From: Candidatus Aminicenantes bacterium UBA6072
Lineage (GTDB): Bacteria; Acidobacteriota; Aminicenantia; UBA2199
DNA length: 64,000 nt
Assembly: GCA_002436105.1 (NCBI GenBank)
Contig: DIXU01000001.1
Location: 62,001-126,000, forward strand
Direction of reading: 5' to 3'
Under the pieces are notes generated by a model that worked only from the letters and a program-made list of their open reading frames with translations, searched no databases and was not told the origin of the DNA. This document shows positions 26,364-37,070 of the stretch, piece by piece. Every line of letters begins with the position of its first letter. The stretch's first letter is position 1. The translations under genes and the position numbers were made by a program.

Positions 26364-26808
26364 TGAGCAACCTCGAGACCCGGTTCAGCTTTTCGTCGCT
26401 GAACTCGCCGCCCATGTAGCGCGTCTCGAATACCTCCTTGTTCCAGATCACCATGTAGTCGATCTTGCCCAGGATCAGCAGCGCGCTTTCCAGCTTGCTG
26501 GCGGCGCGAAGATCGGCGGGGATCAGGATGCGGCCTTTGGGGTCGATCTCGGTCTCCGTGCCCCAGTAGCTGCTGCGGCTGACGAATTCCTCCATCTCGG
26601 GATCGCGCATGGGGATGGCGGCGATCTTCCTCTCGATCTCCTGCCACACATTCATGGGGTAAAACAGGGCGTGATCGCCGTTGACCGAGGTCAGGTACAC
26701 CTCCCTGCCGAACCCCTGTTCCAGTACGGAGAGATATTTGGCGGGGATCTTCACCCGGCCGCGATCGTCGATCGTGGCGATGTAGCTGCCCCTGAAGCGA
26801 TCATTCAT
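26332..26808 (-). CDS. mraZ: Transcriptional regulator / division protein MraZ
   Basis: AbrB-fold DNA-binding protein that represses its own dcw operon in studied bacteria. The product has the two MraZ repeats: FRGSYIATIDDRGRVKIPAKY and ETEIDPKGRILIPADLR. I chose the ATG at 26808, giving 158 residues starting MNDRFRGSY, because MraZ normally begins at this point. The upstream in-frame ATG at 26835 lies inside the predicted -10 box, so it could not be translated from that promoter. Three TGGGA operator boxes sit immediately upstream, the last touching the start codon. Confidence 0.93.
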   Translation of the reverse strand: MNDRFRGSYIATIDDRGRVKIPAKYLSVLEQGFGREVYLTSVNGDHALFYPMNVWQEIERKIAAIPMRDPEMEEFVSRSSYWGTETEIDPKGRILIPADLRAASKLESALLILGKIDYMVIWNKEVFETRYMGGEFSDEKLNRVSRLLNEFSALPRHE

Positions 26809-26832
26809 CCCATTTTGTCCCATTTTCTCCCA
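26808..26832 (-). promoter_or_regulatory. MraZ operator: three TGGGA boxes with 10-nt period
   Basis: On the minus strand TGGGA occurs at 26828-26832, 26818-26822 and 26808-26812 with exactly 5-nt spacers. This is the arrangement described for MraZ binding upstream of mraZ in E. coli and Mycoplasma-type systems. The third box shares its A with the mraZ start codon, so binding would block both transcription and ribosome entry. Confidence 0.85.
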
Positions 26833-26833
26833 C

Positions 26834-26863
26834 ATAATAATATATACAAATATGGCTTGTCAA
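26834..26863 (-). promoter_or_regulatory. Promoter of the dcw operon
   Basis: TTGACA (26858-26863), 18-nt spacer, TATTAT (26834-26839) on the minus strand, directly before the MraZ boxes. No other promoter of similar quality is seen until the end of the operon 17 kb away. Confidence 0.7.
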
Positions 26864-26897
26864 GAAATTTTTTCATAAAAATTTCCGGAAATCCGTA

Positions 26898-26926
26898 TTG
26901 ACACGCTACATTTAGCGCTTTATAAT
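26898..26926 (+). promoter_or_regulatory. Consensus promoter of nrdJ with palindrome in spacer
   Basis: Perfect TTGACA (26898-26903), 17-nt spacer, perfect TATAAT (26921-26926). The spacer holds the inverted repeat CGCTA-CATT-TAGCG (26904-26917), a likely operator. It does not match the classic NrdR box closely. It lies back to back with the mraZ promoter. Confidence 0.75.
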
Positions 26927-26963
26927 TGGGCGTCAACTAGATTTATAGGTCAAGGAGAGCCGA

Positions 26964-29045
26964 ATGGAAAATTTTCCCGAAAACGCATTGAAGATCCTGC
27001 GCGCCCGCTATTTCAAGAAAGACGAGAAAGGGACCCTGCTGGAAAGCAAGCCCTCGGAGCTTTTCCGCCGCGTCACCCGCTTCGTCGCCCAGGCCGAGAA
27101 AAGCGATGCCGACAGGAAGCTCTGGGAGGAGAACTTCTTCCAGGCCATGATGCGCAAGGATTTCATGCCCAACTCTCCCACCCTGACCGGTGCCGGCCGG
27201 CAGATGTGCCTCTCCGCCTGCTTCGTCCTGCCCATCGAGGATTCGCTCGACGGCATTTTTGAAACGGTAAAGAACGCCGCCCTGGTCCACAAGGAAGGGG
27301 GCGGCACCGGCTTTGATTTCTCGCGCATCCGCCCGGCCGGCAGCTTCGTGCGCAAGACCCAGGGCATCGCCTCGGGCCCGGTCTCCTTCCTGAAGGTCAT
27401 CGACGCCGGCACCGAGGCGGTCAAGCAGGGCGGCACGCGCCGCGGCGCCAACATGGGCGTGCTGCGCGTCGACCACCCCGACATCCGCCACTTCATCACC
27501 ATGAAGCGCGACGGGGTCACCGCGCAGAACTTCAACATCTCGGTGGCCATCACCGACAGCTTCATCCAGGCCATCCGGGACAAATCCGAATACGACCTGA
27601 TCAATCCCATGGACGGTTCGCTGGCCGGCCGGGCCAGCGCCCAGGAGATATTCGACCTGATCGTCGACTCGGCCTGGAGCAACGGCGATCCCGGGCTGAT
27701 CTTCATCGACAAGGTCAACCGCCTGAACCCCACCGCCGCCCAGGGGCCGATCCGAGCCACCAACCCCTGCGGCGAGCAGCCGCTGCACGACTACGAGGCC
27801 TGCAACCTCGGCTCGATCAACCTGCTGAACCTGTACGACCCGAAGGAACCCGACGGCTTGAACTGGGATCGCTTCCGCCAGATCATCCAGCTGGGCATCC
27901 GCTTCCTTGACGATGTCATCGACGTCAACCTCTACCCGCTGGAGAAGATCGAGAAGATGGCCAAGGCCAACCGCCGCATCGGGCTGGGGGTCATGGGCTT
28001 CGCCGACCTGCTGATCCGCCTGGGGATCGCCTATGCCAGCGAAGAGGCCCGCGCCATGGGACGGAAGATCGTCTCGTTCCTGAAGGAGGAGGCCGTCATG
28101 GCGTCGCGGCGCCTGGCCGAGGCCCGCGGCAGCTTCCCCAACATCGAACGATCGATCTACAAGGGCCAGACGATGCGCAACGCGGCCGTGCTGACCATCG
28201 CCCCCACCGGCACGATCTCGCGCATCGCCGGCTGCTCCTCGAGCATCGAGCCGATCTTCGCCTTCCAGGTGATCTCCAAGATCCTGGACAGCGAGATCGT
28301 CGACATCCATCCGCTCTACAAGGAATGGCAGGAGAAACACCCCGGTGAAGAACAGCCCGCCTATTTCGTCACCGCCCAGGAGATCGATCCCATCGACCAC
28401 CTGAAGATGCAGGCCGTATTCCAGGAACACGTGGACAGCGCCGTTTCCAAGACCATCAATTTTCCCAACGCCGCGACGCGCGAAGACATCGCTTCCGCCT
28501 ACCTGCAGGCCTTTTCCATGGAGATCAAGGGCATCACCGTGTACCGCGACGGCTGCCGGGCCATCCAGGTCCTGAACAAGGCCGGCGAGGACAAGCCGAA
28601 GCCCATGGGGCGACCCGAGGCCATCCCATCCACCACCCACAAGATCTCGACCGGGCTGGGCAACCTCTACATCACCGTCACCTATTTCCTCAAGCGGCCC
28701 TTCGAGGTGTTCGCCTCCATCGGCAAGAGCGGCTACTCGACCATGGCCGACGCCGAGGCCATCGGCCGGCTGATCTCACTGGCCCTGCGCAGCGGCATTT
28801 CGACCGAAGAGGTGGTCAACCAGCTCAAGGGCATCGGCGGCGCCGAACCCATCTTTTCCAACGGCCAGCTGATCCAGTCCATCCCCGACGCCATCGCCAA
28901 GGTCCTGGAAACCCACGTCGGCAAGGTCAACACCCGCCATCAGGACATCAATTCCCTGCAATGCCCGATCTGCGGCAGCAGCATCACCGACGAGAAGTGC
29001 CCCACCTGCGCCAACTGCGGCTGGTCGAAGTGCAACGGGGTCTGA
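26964..29045 (+). CDS. nrdJ: Adenosylcobalamin-dependent (class II) ribonucleotide reductase
   Basis: Reduces ribonucleotides to deoxyribonucleotides without oxygen, using B12. The 693-residue protein has PNSPTLTGAG, the active-site Cys in LSACFVLPIEDS, ATNPCGEQPLHDYEACNLGSINL, APTGTISRIAGCSSSIEP and a C-terminal cysteine-rich tail (CPICGSSITDEKCPTCANCGW) that re-reduces the active site and/or binds zinc. No ATP-cone is seen at the N-terminus. An AAGGAG SD lies about 7 nt before the ATG. No small subunit gene is present, as expected for class II. Confidence 0.96.
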   Translation: MENFPENALKILRARYFKKDEKGTLLESKPSELFRRVTRFVAQAEKSDADRKLWEENFFQAMMRKDFMPNSPTLTGAGRQMCLSACFVLPIEDSLDGIFETVKNAALVHKEGGGTGFDFSRIRPAGSFVRKTQGIASGPVSFLKVIDAGTEAVKQGGTRRGANMGVLRVDHPDIRHFITMKRDGVTAQNFNISVAITDSFIQAIRDKSEYDLINPMDGSLAGRASAQEIFDLIVDSAWSNGDPGLIFIDKVNRLNPTAAQGPIRATNPCGEQPLHDYEACNLGSINLLNLYDPKEPDGLNWDRFRQIIQLGIRFLDDVIDVNLYPLEKIEKMAKANRRIGLGVMGFADLLIRLGIAYASEEARAMGRKIVSFLKEEAVMASRRLAEARGSFPNIERSIYKGQTMRNAAVLTIAPTGTISRIAGCSSSIEPIFAFQVISKILDSEIVDIHPLYKEWQEKHPGEEQPAYFVTAQEIDPIDHLKMQAVFQEHVDSAVSKTINFPNAATREDIASAYLQAFSMEIKGITVYRDGCRAIQVLNKAGEDKPKPMGRPEAIPSTTHKISTGLGNLYITVTYFLKRPFEVFASIGKSGYSTMADAEAIGRLISLALRSGISTEEVVNQLKGIGGAEPIFSNGQLIQSIPDAIAKVLETHVGKVNTRHQDINSLQCPICGSSITDEKCPTCANCGWSKCNGV

Positions 29046-29061
29046 GCCCGCTCCGGCTGGA

Positions 29062-30756
29062 TCAGGACGGGAAGCGGCCTGCCGGGGGCAGCTCCCCGGC
29101 ATCCAGCAGGGCGCTGCTTCTCAGCACCGTCAACAGGCTTTCCCGCGCGCCGGGGGATGCCGTCACCCGGCCCAGCTGGGCGAAGCGCTCGCCAAGGAAA
29201 GCGAATCCCTTGAGCATGCCGGGAGCAGGGGCTGCGACCAGTTCCACGTAAAGTTCCTCCAGCCCGGCCACGGCCCCCTGCAGCCATGCCGCCTGAAGCG
29301 CCAGCGTTTCGGCGCCGCCGGCATCCTCCAGCAGGGCCGCCAGGCGGCTGGAAAGATCCACCTTGGCGGCGATGACCTCATGCAGCCCGGCGACGAAATC
29401 GAGAAACCCGCTCATGCGGCCGGGCGCGATCTCCCTTTTTTTCAGGTATTGGGCGGCCTTGCGGTAATGGGCCACCACTTGGCGGGGATCCCCCTGGCGT
29501 GAGCAGGGCGCCAGCAGCGGGTCCTCAAAAAGATAGCGGGCGTGGTCGTAAGGCAGCCGGTCCTCGGACTGGGCCAGGAAAGAGCAGACACGGTACAGAT
29601 CCGGCTCGTCGCGGTCCAGCGCCCAGCGGCCGAAGGCCGCGGGGGTTGACGGCCGGCCGCTCCACAACCGGCAACCGGCCTGGAAGCGGACCAGCGCCGC
29701 CCCTTGCGGCAGGCAACCGCCCTCCTGGCTCTCGCCGTGGATCAGCAGCACGCCGGCCAGCTTGGCCGCTGCCGCGGCCGCGCAGGCGGCATCGACGCGG
29801 GCCATGGCGGCGCGGCCGTCGGGAAGGATGCGGCCGAACCGCCGCTCGCCGTCGCTGCCAAGACCGCACAGGGAGGGACAGAGCACCTGGCGGACATGAT
29901 GTTCCCTGAAGGGCTGGATCGCCGCCCGCAACCGCTCCCCGTGCCCGGTTTCCGCCCCCCGGTTCAGCACCAGGACTTCGCGGGGAATCTTGCGAATCCA
30001 CTCCGGGCGCTCCAAAAACGGGTCGCTCCATGCCGCCGTCACCACGCCGTGGAGCTTGGCCGCGCGACACTGCTCCAGGAAAAAGTCGATCCATGCCTCG
30101 CCGCCGGGGGCGCGCAGGGGGCGCGCGGGCAGGCTTCCCGCGGCGGCGGGCCGGGACAGGGCCCCGGGGGCGGTGTCCAGGAACAGCGTCTCGATGCCGG
30201 TCCGCCGGGCCAGGGCAGCCAGCGCTTTCCACTCCCCGGCGGAACCGCTGGCCGGATCACAAGGCCAGACCAGGCAGTTGAATTTCAACAGGGCCAGATC
30301 CAGGAACAGGCGTTGCAGGGCCAATGGATCGGCGGCAGCCGCCGCCTCGGCGCGGAAAAAACAGGCGCCGCGAAAGGCCGTCACCGGGGAATCCCTCAAG
30401 CTGAAGGCCGGCATGGCTCCGGATGCGGCGTAGAAAGACAGGACCTGCAGCAGGGTGGAGAGGGCGTAAAACTGGCCGCGGGGAGTGGCGGCGGAGAGGG
30501 TGACCCCGCCGGCGCCGCAATCGATGACATATTCCTCGCCGCTCTGGCCCGCCCCCTTCGCCGGCGAGCTGAAAGCCGGCTCCAGGATGACGACCTGCAG
30601 GCCCCGGGCGCGGTTGCGCACCCCGAAGCGCTCGAACAGGAAATCGAATTTCTTGAACAACTCCAGGGGAAAGCAAACGCTGCGGATGTCCAGCGTGCCG
30701 CCCTTGAAGCGCACGCTCCCGGGAGGCGGGAACAGGAAAGCAAATTCCTCTTTCAT
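29062..30756 (-). CDS. GH20-like (beta-hexosaminidase-related) protein
   Basis: A 564-residue cytoplasmic-looking protein. Residues about 20-110 resemble the GH20 non-catalytic domain (YVIDCGAGGVTLSAATPRGQFYA, then LSTLLQVL). A barrel-like region follows (FRGACFFRAEAAAAADPLALQ). I cannot find the paired Asp-Glu catalytic motif of true GH20 enzymes, so activity is doubtful. The ATG at 30756 has no SD. In-frame ATGs lie within the 24-bp repeats upstream (first at 30840) and would add a repeated MRGGSAAS segment. It converges on nrdJ with a 16-nt gap. Confidence 0.6.
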   Translation of the reverse strand: MKEEFAFLFPPPGSVRFKGGTLDIRSVCFPLELFKKFDFLFERFGVRNRARGLQVVILEPAFSSPAKGAGQSGEEYVIDCGAGGVTLSAATPRGQFYALSTLLQVLSFYAASGAMPAFSLRDSPVTAFRGACFFRAEAAAAADPLALQRLFLDLALLKFNCLVWPCDPASGSAGEWKALAALARRTGIETLFLDTAPGALSRPAAAGSLPARPLRAPGGEAWIDFFLEQCRAAKLHGVVTAAWSDPFLERPEWIRKIPREVLVLNRGAETGHGERLRAAIQPFREHHVRQVLCPSLCGLGSDGERRFGRILPDGRAAMARVDAACAAAAAAKLAGVLLIHGESQEGGCLPQGAALVRFQAGCRLWSGRPSTPAAFGRWALDRDEPDLYRVCSFLAQSEDRLPYDHARYLFEDPLLAPCSRQGDPRQVVAHYRKAAQYLKKREIAPGRMSGFLDFVAGLHEVIAAKVDLSSRLAALLEDAGGAETLALQAAWLQGAVAGLEELYVELVAAPAPGMLKGFAFLGERFAQLGRVTASPGARESLLTVLRSSALLDAGELPPAGRFPS

Positions 30757-30780
30757 GATGCGTAGAAAACAGCCGGCCGC

Positions 30781-30852
30781 ACCGCCGCGCACCGACGCGG
30801 CCGAACCGCCGCGCATCGACGCGGCCGAACCGCCGCGCATCGACGCGGCCGC
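30781..30852 (-). repeat. 24-bp tandem repeat, three copies
   Basis: Three near-identical 24-bp units at 30781-30804, 30805-30828 and 30829-30852, differing at one or two bases. They lie between the GH20-like gene and its predicted promoter. The length is a multiple of three, so copy-number change keeps the frame open on the minus strand. 30757-30978 otherwise holds only divergent promoters. Confidence 0.8.
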
Positions 30853-30869
30853 TTGCGACTGCCGGGCTG

Positions 30870-30898
30870 ATTGTAGAATAAAACCATGGCCCGGACAA
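30870..30898 (-). promoter_or_regulatory. Promoter of the GH20-like gene
   Basis: TTGTCC (30893-30898), 17-nt spacer, TACAAT (30870-30875) on the minus strand. Transcription would run through the 24-bp repeats. Confidence 0.5.
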
Positions 30899-30933
30899 GC
30901 GCCCAGGGAAAATGAAATTTCCGCGCCGGCAAA

Positions 30934-30962
30934 TTGACAATGCAAAATATCTTCTATAGAAT
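30934..30962 (+). promoter_or_regulatory. Promoter of the cNMP-FHA gene
   Basis: TTGACA (30934-30939), 17-nt spacer, TAGAAT (30957-30962). Candidate start codons at 30940, 30961 and 30964 overlap or touch this promoter, which favours the ATG at 30979. Confidence 0.6.
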
Positions 30963-30978
30963 GATGGCCAAAGCGAAC

Positions 30979-31731
30979 ATGGATGCATTGAAGAAATTCA
31001 TCAGCAAATATTCCGCCGGCGACGTCATCTACAAAAAAGGCGATATCCAGACCGATTTTTTCATCATCAACAAAGGCAAGGTCCAGCTGAAGAACGACGG
31101 CCAGGGCCAGATCCTGGCCACTCTCGGCAAAGGTGACTTCTTCGGGGAGGAATCGCTCAACAGCGAGCAGAACGCCATTTACACGGTCGAGGCCATCGAG
31201 GACTGCTTTCTGATCAAGATCCCCTACGTCGCCCTGACCGACATGCTCAAGCAGACCCCGGATATCGCCCTGAAAATCCTGAAGAAGCTGAGCGAGAAAC
31301 ACATCAAGATCCAGACCGTGCTGATGGCGGCCGCCGCTCCGGAAGCCAGGCAGAAGACGGCCGGCAAGGAAGCGCGCCGGGAAGATTCCACGTCAGAGAA
31401 GATCGGCGGCGAGGTCAAGGCCTACCTGATCATCCAGCGCTCGAACCGCCTGGTGCAGCTGACCAAGACCGAGACCTTCCTGGGCCGCCGTGACTATACC
31501 ACCGGGTTTGTCCCCGACATCGACCTGACCGACGAGGACGAGGAAAAGTACATTTCGCGCAAGCACGCCAAGATCCAGTTCAAGGACGGCAAGTTCTACC
31601 TCTCGGAGGAACCCGGCGCCATCAACGGCACATTCCTCAACGGCAACAAGCTGCAGACCGGGGTCAAGCACGAGCTGCACGCCGAGGACGAGATCACCCT
31701 CTGTCACTTGAACGTCATTTTCAAGATCTGA
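30979..31731 (+). CDS. Cyclic-nucleotide-binding domain plus FHA domain protein
   Basis: A 250-residue two-domain signalling protein. Residues 1-105 form a Crp-like cNMP-binding fold (KKGDIQTDFFIINKGKVQL, GKGDFFGEESL). A charged linker of about 40 residues follows. Residues 145-250 are an FHA domain with LGRRD, SRKHAKI and NGTFLNG, the phosphothreonine-binding loop residues. There is no HTH, so it is not a Crp-type regulator. It may relay Ser/Thr phosphorylation; a Hanks-type kinase is encoded 10 kb away. Starts at 30961/30964 are alternatives but touch the predicted -10 box. Confidence 0.85.
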   Translation: MDALKKFISKYSAGDVIYKKGDIQTDFFIINKGKVQLKNDGQGQILATLGKGDFFGEESLNSEQNAIYTVEAIEDCFLIKIPYVALTDMLKQTPDIALKILKKLSEKHIKIQTVLMAAAAPEARQKTAGKEARREDSTSEKIGGEVKAYLIIQRSNRLVQLTKTETFLGRRDYTTGFVPDIDLTDEDEEKYISRKHAKIQFKDGKFYLSEEPGAINGTFLNGNKLQTGVKHELHAEDEITLCHLNVIFKI

Positions 31732-31756
31732 CCGCTCCCGGAGCAGCCACCCGGTT

Positions 31757-32489
31757 TCAGCCGCTGATCTCGTTCCCGTAGAAGACCGTTTCTTCGCCGC
31801 CATCCGTCTGCAGCCGCAGGCCGCCGTCATCGGCCAGGCCGCGGTATACGCCGCGGTGCGTCCCGCCCTGGCGGTGGAAACCGATCTCGCGTCCAAGGAA
31901 GGAACGGCTCAACTCGCGGGCGCGTTCCAGGACAGCGCCCCCGTCGCCGGCGGCCAGGCGCCGCAGCCAGGAGGCCATGACGGCGGCCAGGCGTTCCCGG
32001 GCCGCCGCGACCGGCCATTCCCCGCCGGCAAGCATGCGCAGCGAGGCGGCCCGGATACGCAGTTCCGCAGGGAAATCCTCGCCAAGATGGTTGAGGTTGA
32101 CGCCGACACCCACCAGGCAGGTGGCGGCCTCGCCGCTGATCATGTTCTCGCAAAGGATGCCGGCGACCTTCTTCCCATCCCCCAGGACGTCGTTGGGCCA
32201 TTTCAGGACGAACTCCCGCCCCGTCCAGGCGGCGAGCATGTCGCAAACGGCGACCCCGGAGACGAGGGAAAGCAGCGACAGTCCACGAGGGTCGGCGAGA
32301 CGGAAAGCGAACGTCGCGTACAGGCCCAGGCCGGGCGGCGAGAACCAGCCGCGGTTCTCCCGACCCCGGCCCGACGACTGGGCGCCGCTGCTGACCATGA
32401 GCGGCAGCTCCGCCTGCAGCCGGGCGAGGTTCTCCCGGACGTAGTCATTGGTCGAACGGCAGTGCTCCAGCCGCAGGGAATGGAAACGC

Positions 32490-32506
<17 letters not shown>
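31757..32506 (-). CDS. birA: Biotin--[acetyl-CoA-carboxylase] ligase
   Basis: Activates biotin with ATP and attaches it to the carrier protein of acetyl-CoA carboxylase. The 249-residue catalytic-only form has STNDYV, SSGRGRENRGWFSPPG (biotinyl-AMP loop), KWPNDVLGDGKKVAGILCEN and GVGVNLNH. No N-terminal HTH, so it does not act as a repressor. The start is a TTG at 32506 that lies 17 nt inside the 3' end of valS, with no better start available. Last gene of the receiver-valS-birA unit. Confidence 0.93.
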
Positions 32507-35105
<2,599 letters not shown>

Positions 35106-35141
35106 GTTTTTTTCCAGCACGTCGGGGCTCCAGGCAAAAAA

Positions 35142-36506
35142 TTAAAGGCCGCTGTCGTTCAGTTCGGACTTGATCTTGTCGATTTCTTCCTTGATGATCT
35201 TCTCGGCCAGGGGCGGGACGATCTCCCAGAGCAGTTCCTTGATGGTCTGGTTCAGCCGGTCTTCCTGCCTGCCGGTCAAGGCAAATCGCTCCGCGGCACG
35301 ATCGACGGCAGCCCGGATCTCGGGCTCATGCCTGGCCTCGCGCTTGGCCAGGTGGCTCAAGCGGGCCAGTTCGTCCTGGGGAGACAGCGTGTCCAGCCGG
35401 GCGCGATCGCCGGGGCTCTCCCTTGGTGCGGCAGCCGCCTTCGGAAAATCCAGCCCGCCTTCCAATTCGATTTTCGGCGCCGGGGAAAAAAGACCGGCCT
35501 TGCCCGGCTCTGCGAACCTGGTCTCGGCCGGCGACCCCATGTCGGTCCGCTCGAACTCCAGGGAGAGTCTCTCCCCGGAGGCCGAGTCCGCATCGCCGAT
35601 ATCGCCGGGGAAGTGCCGGCCGCCGGCCTCGTCCATCGCCGGGGCGTCCGGCGCCGACGTGAGCAGGTCATCGGGCATGTCCTCGCTGGCGATCTCGAGA
35701 AAGCGTTCGTGGAATTCATCGGAAACGTCACGCGCCTCCGCGGCCACGGCCGCGGCAGCGGCGGGCACCGGGGGTTCCAGCTCGTATTCGATCGGGGCGG
35801 CGGGTTCGGTCGCGGCCGGGGCGGCGCTGATCTCCTCGAAAGGCGGCTCCTCTTCAAAGGGATTCTTGAGCGGCTCTTCCGTCTCCTGGGGCAGCAGGTT
35901 GTCCTTGGGAGGCTGCGTCCCCTGGGTGATCTCCTCGGAGGGGAGGATCTCGTCGCGCTCGGGCGCCGCGGCAGCGGCGGGACGATCGAAGACCTGCGGC
36001 GCTTCCATCTCGCCGCGGATATCGGAAAAGCTGATGTCCTCGCTTTCGGGCATCTCGGTCTCGATCTCGGGAAAATCTTCGGGAAAAGTCGTCGGGCCTT
36101 CACCGCCGAGGTCGGTCGTCGCTCCCTGCTCCTCCCGGTGGACGATTTTCATGACCGCGGCGACCAGGGCGTTCGAATCGAAGGGCTTGGTGATGATGTC
36201 CTCGTACTTGAGGTTCTTGATCATCTCGTTGTCGACGGGCTCGAAGCTGCCTTTCATCAGGAAGACCCGGCAATTCTTGAGGGAGGGCGCCTCATTGACG
36301 AAGCGGCATACGTCATAGCCGTTGAGCTCGGGAAGCTTGACGTCAACGATCACCACGGCGGGAGCCAGCTGCTGCAGCTTGTCCTTGATGCCGGAACCGT
36401 TCTCGAAGCTGCGCACTTCGATGTCTTCGATTTCCGAGAACGACAGCTCGACAATCCGGCGGATCGTATAGCTGTTGTCCGCCAGGACAATCACTTTTTT
36501 ACTCAT
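35142..36506 (-). CDS. Receiver-domain protein with long acidic linker and PopZ-like C-terminus
   Basis: A 454-residue protein. Residues 1-122 are a CheY-like receiver with phosphoacceptor Asp in VVIVDVKLPELNGYDV and Lys in IITKPFD; the acid pocket reads ADN, not DD. A roughly 250-residue Pro/Glu-rich, low-complexity linker follows. The last 55 residues form a helix-rich block (LNQTIKELLWEIVPPLAEKI, then KEEIDKIKSEL) that resembles the oligomerising tail of PopZ and of some polarity regulators. It has an SD (GAGGAGG) and a divergent promoter shared with the B12 gene. Localisation function is inferred. Confidence 0.75.
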   Translation of the reverse strand: MSKKVIVLADNSYTIRRIVELSFSEIEDIEVRSFENGSGIKDKLQQLAPAVVIVDVKLPELNGYDVCRFVNEAPSLKNCRVFLMKGSFEPVDNEMIKNLKYEDIITKPFDSNALVAAVMKIVHREEQGATTDLGGEGPTTFPEDFPEIETEMPESEDISFSDIRGEMEAPQVFDRPAAAAAPERDEILPSEEITQGTQPPKDNLLPQETEEPLKNPFEEEPPFEEISAAPAATEPAAPIEYELEPPVPAAAAAVAAEARDVSDEFHERFLEIASEDMPDDLLTSAPDAPAMDEAGGRHFPGDIGDADSASGERLSLEFERTDMGSPAETRFAEPGKAGLFSPAPKIELEGGLDFPKAAAAPRESPGDRARLDTLSPQDELARLSHLAKREARHEPEIRAAVDRAAERFALTGRQEDRLNQTIKELLWEIVPPLAEKIIKEEIDKIKSELNDSGL

Positions 36507-36540
36507 GCTGGCCCTCCTCGAAATTACCCATCTACGCTAC

Positions 36541-36608
36541 TCTTTATCATTTTTTCATCCGTAATGTCAAGATAAATTATTGACATTTTAATTTTTTTGG
36601 GCGAAAAT
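36541..36608. promoter_or_regulatory. Divergent promoter pair with mirrored -35 boxes
   Basis: Minus-strand unit: TTGACA at 36565-36570 with TAAAGA at 36541-36546 (spacer 18). Plus-strand unit: TTGACA at 36580-36585 with GAAAAT at 36603-36608 (spacer 17). The two -35 hexamers form an inverted repeat 9 nt apart, so one regulator or polymerase could occlude both. Confidence 0.6.
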
Positions 36609-36617
36609 GGCCGCATC

Positions 36618-37007
36618 ATGCAAAGGATTAAGGTTTTGATCGCCAAGCCCGGGCTGGATGGGCATGACCGCGGCGCCAAGATCGTCGCCAAGTATCTTCG
36701 CGACGCCGGCATGGAGGTCATCTACACCGGACTGCGCCAGTCTCCGGAAACGATCGTCAACACGGCGATCCAGGAAGACGTTTCCGTAGTCGGCCTGAGC
36801 ATTCTCTCCGGGGCCCACGTCCAGCTGTGCCGCAAGATCATGGCCGTATACAAGGAAAAGGAGATCCCGCCGCCGCCGATGTTCCTGGGCGGCATCATCC
36901 CCAACGCCGACATGCCCGAGCTGCGGGAAATCGGCATCCGCGAGGTTTTCCCTCCCGGCACACCGCTGGAACATATCGCGGACAGGGTGCGGGAGATCGC
37001 CGGGTAA
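36618..37007 (+). CDS. Cobalamin-binding domain protein (methylmalonyl-CoA mutase small-domain type)
   Basis: A 129-residue stand-alone B12-binding domain like the C-terminal part of methylmalonyl-CoA mutase: IKVLIAKPGLDGHDRGAK has the DxHxxG cobalamin lower-ligand motif, then VSVVGLSILSGAH and MFLGGIIP. Proteins of this type serve as the small subunit of acyl-CoA mutases encoded elsewhere. The ATG at 36618 lies 9 nt after the -10 box with no SD, suggesting a leaderless message. No mutase large subunit is in the window. Confidence 0.9.
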   Translation: MQRIKVLIAKPGLDGHDRGAKIVAKYLRDAGMEVIYTGLRQSPETIVNTAIQEDVSVVGLSILSGAHVQLCRKIMAVYKEKEIPPPPMFLGGIIPNADMPELREIGIREVFPPGTPLEHIADRVREIAG

Positions 37008-37021
37008 CGTGGACGCCATGG

Positions 37022-37050
37022 TTGACAAGGCGATCCCGCTGTTTTATAAT
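37022..37050 (+). promoter_or_regulatory. Consensus promoter of the M23 peptidase gene
   Basis: Perfect TTGACA (37022-37027), 17-nt spacer, perfect TATAAT (37045-37050), starting 15 nt after the B12-domain gene ends. Confidence 0.75.
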
Positions 37051-37070
37051 GGGATGTCCGTGACGGGAAC

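Noticed and set aside
26927..26963. Cobalamin riboswitch for nrdJ.
   Set aside because: The leader is under 40 nt, far too short, and lacks a B12 box.
36597..36617. TTG start for the B12-domain gene.
   Set aside because: It lies inside the predicted promoter spacer and -10 box, and would add seven non-conserved residues.
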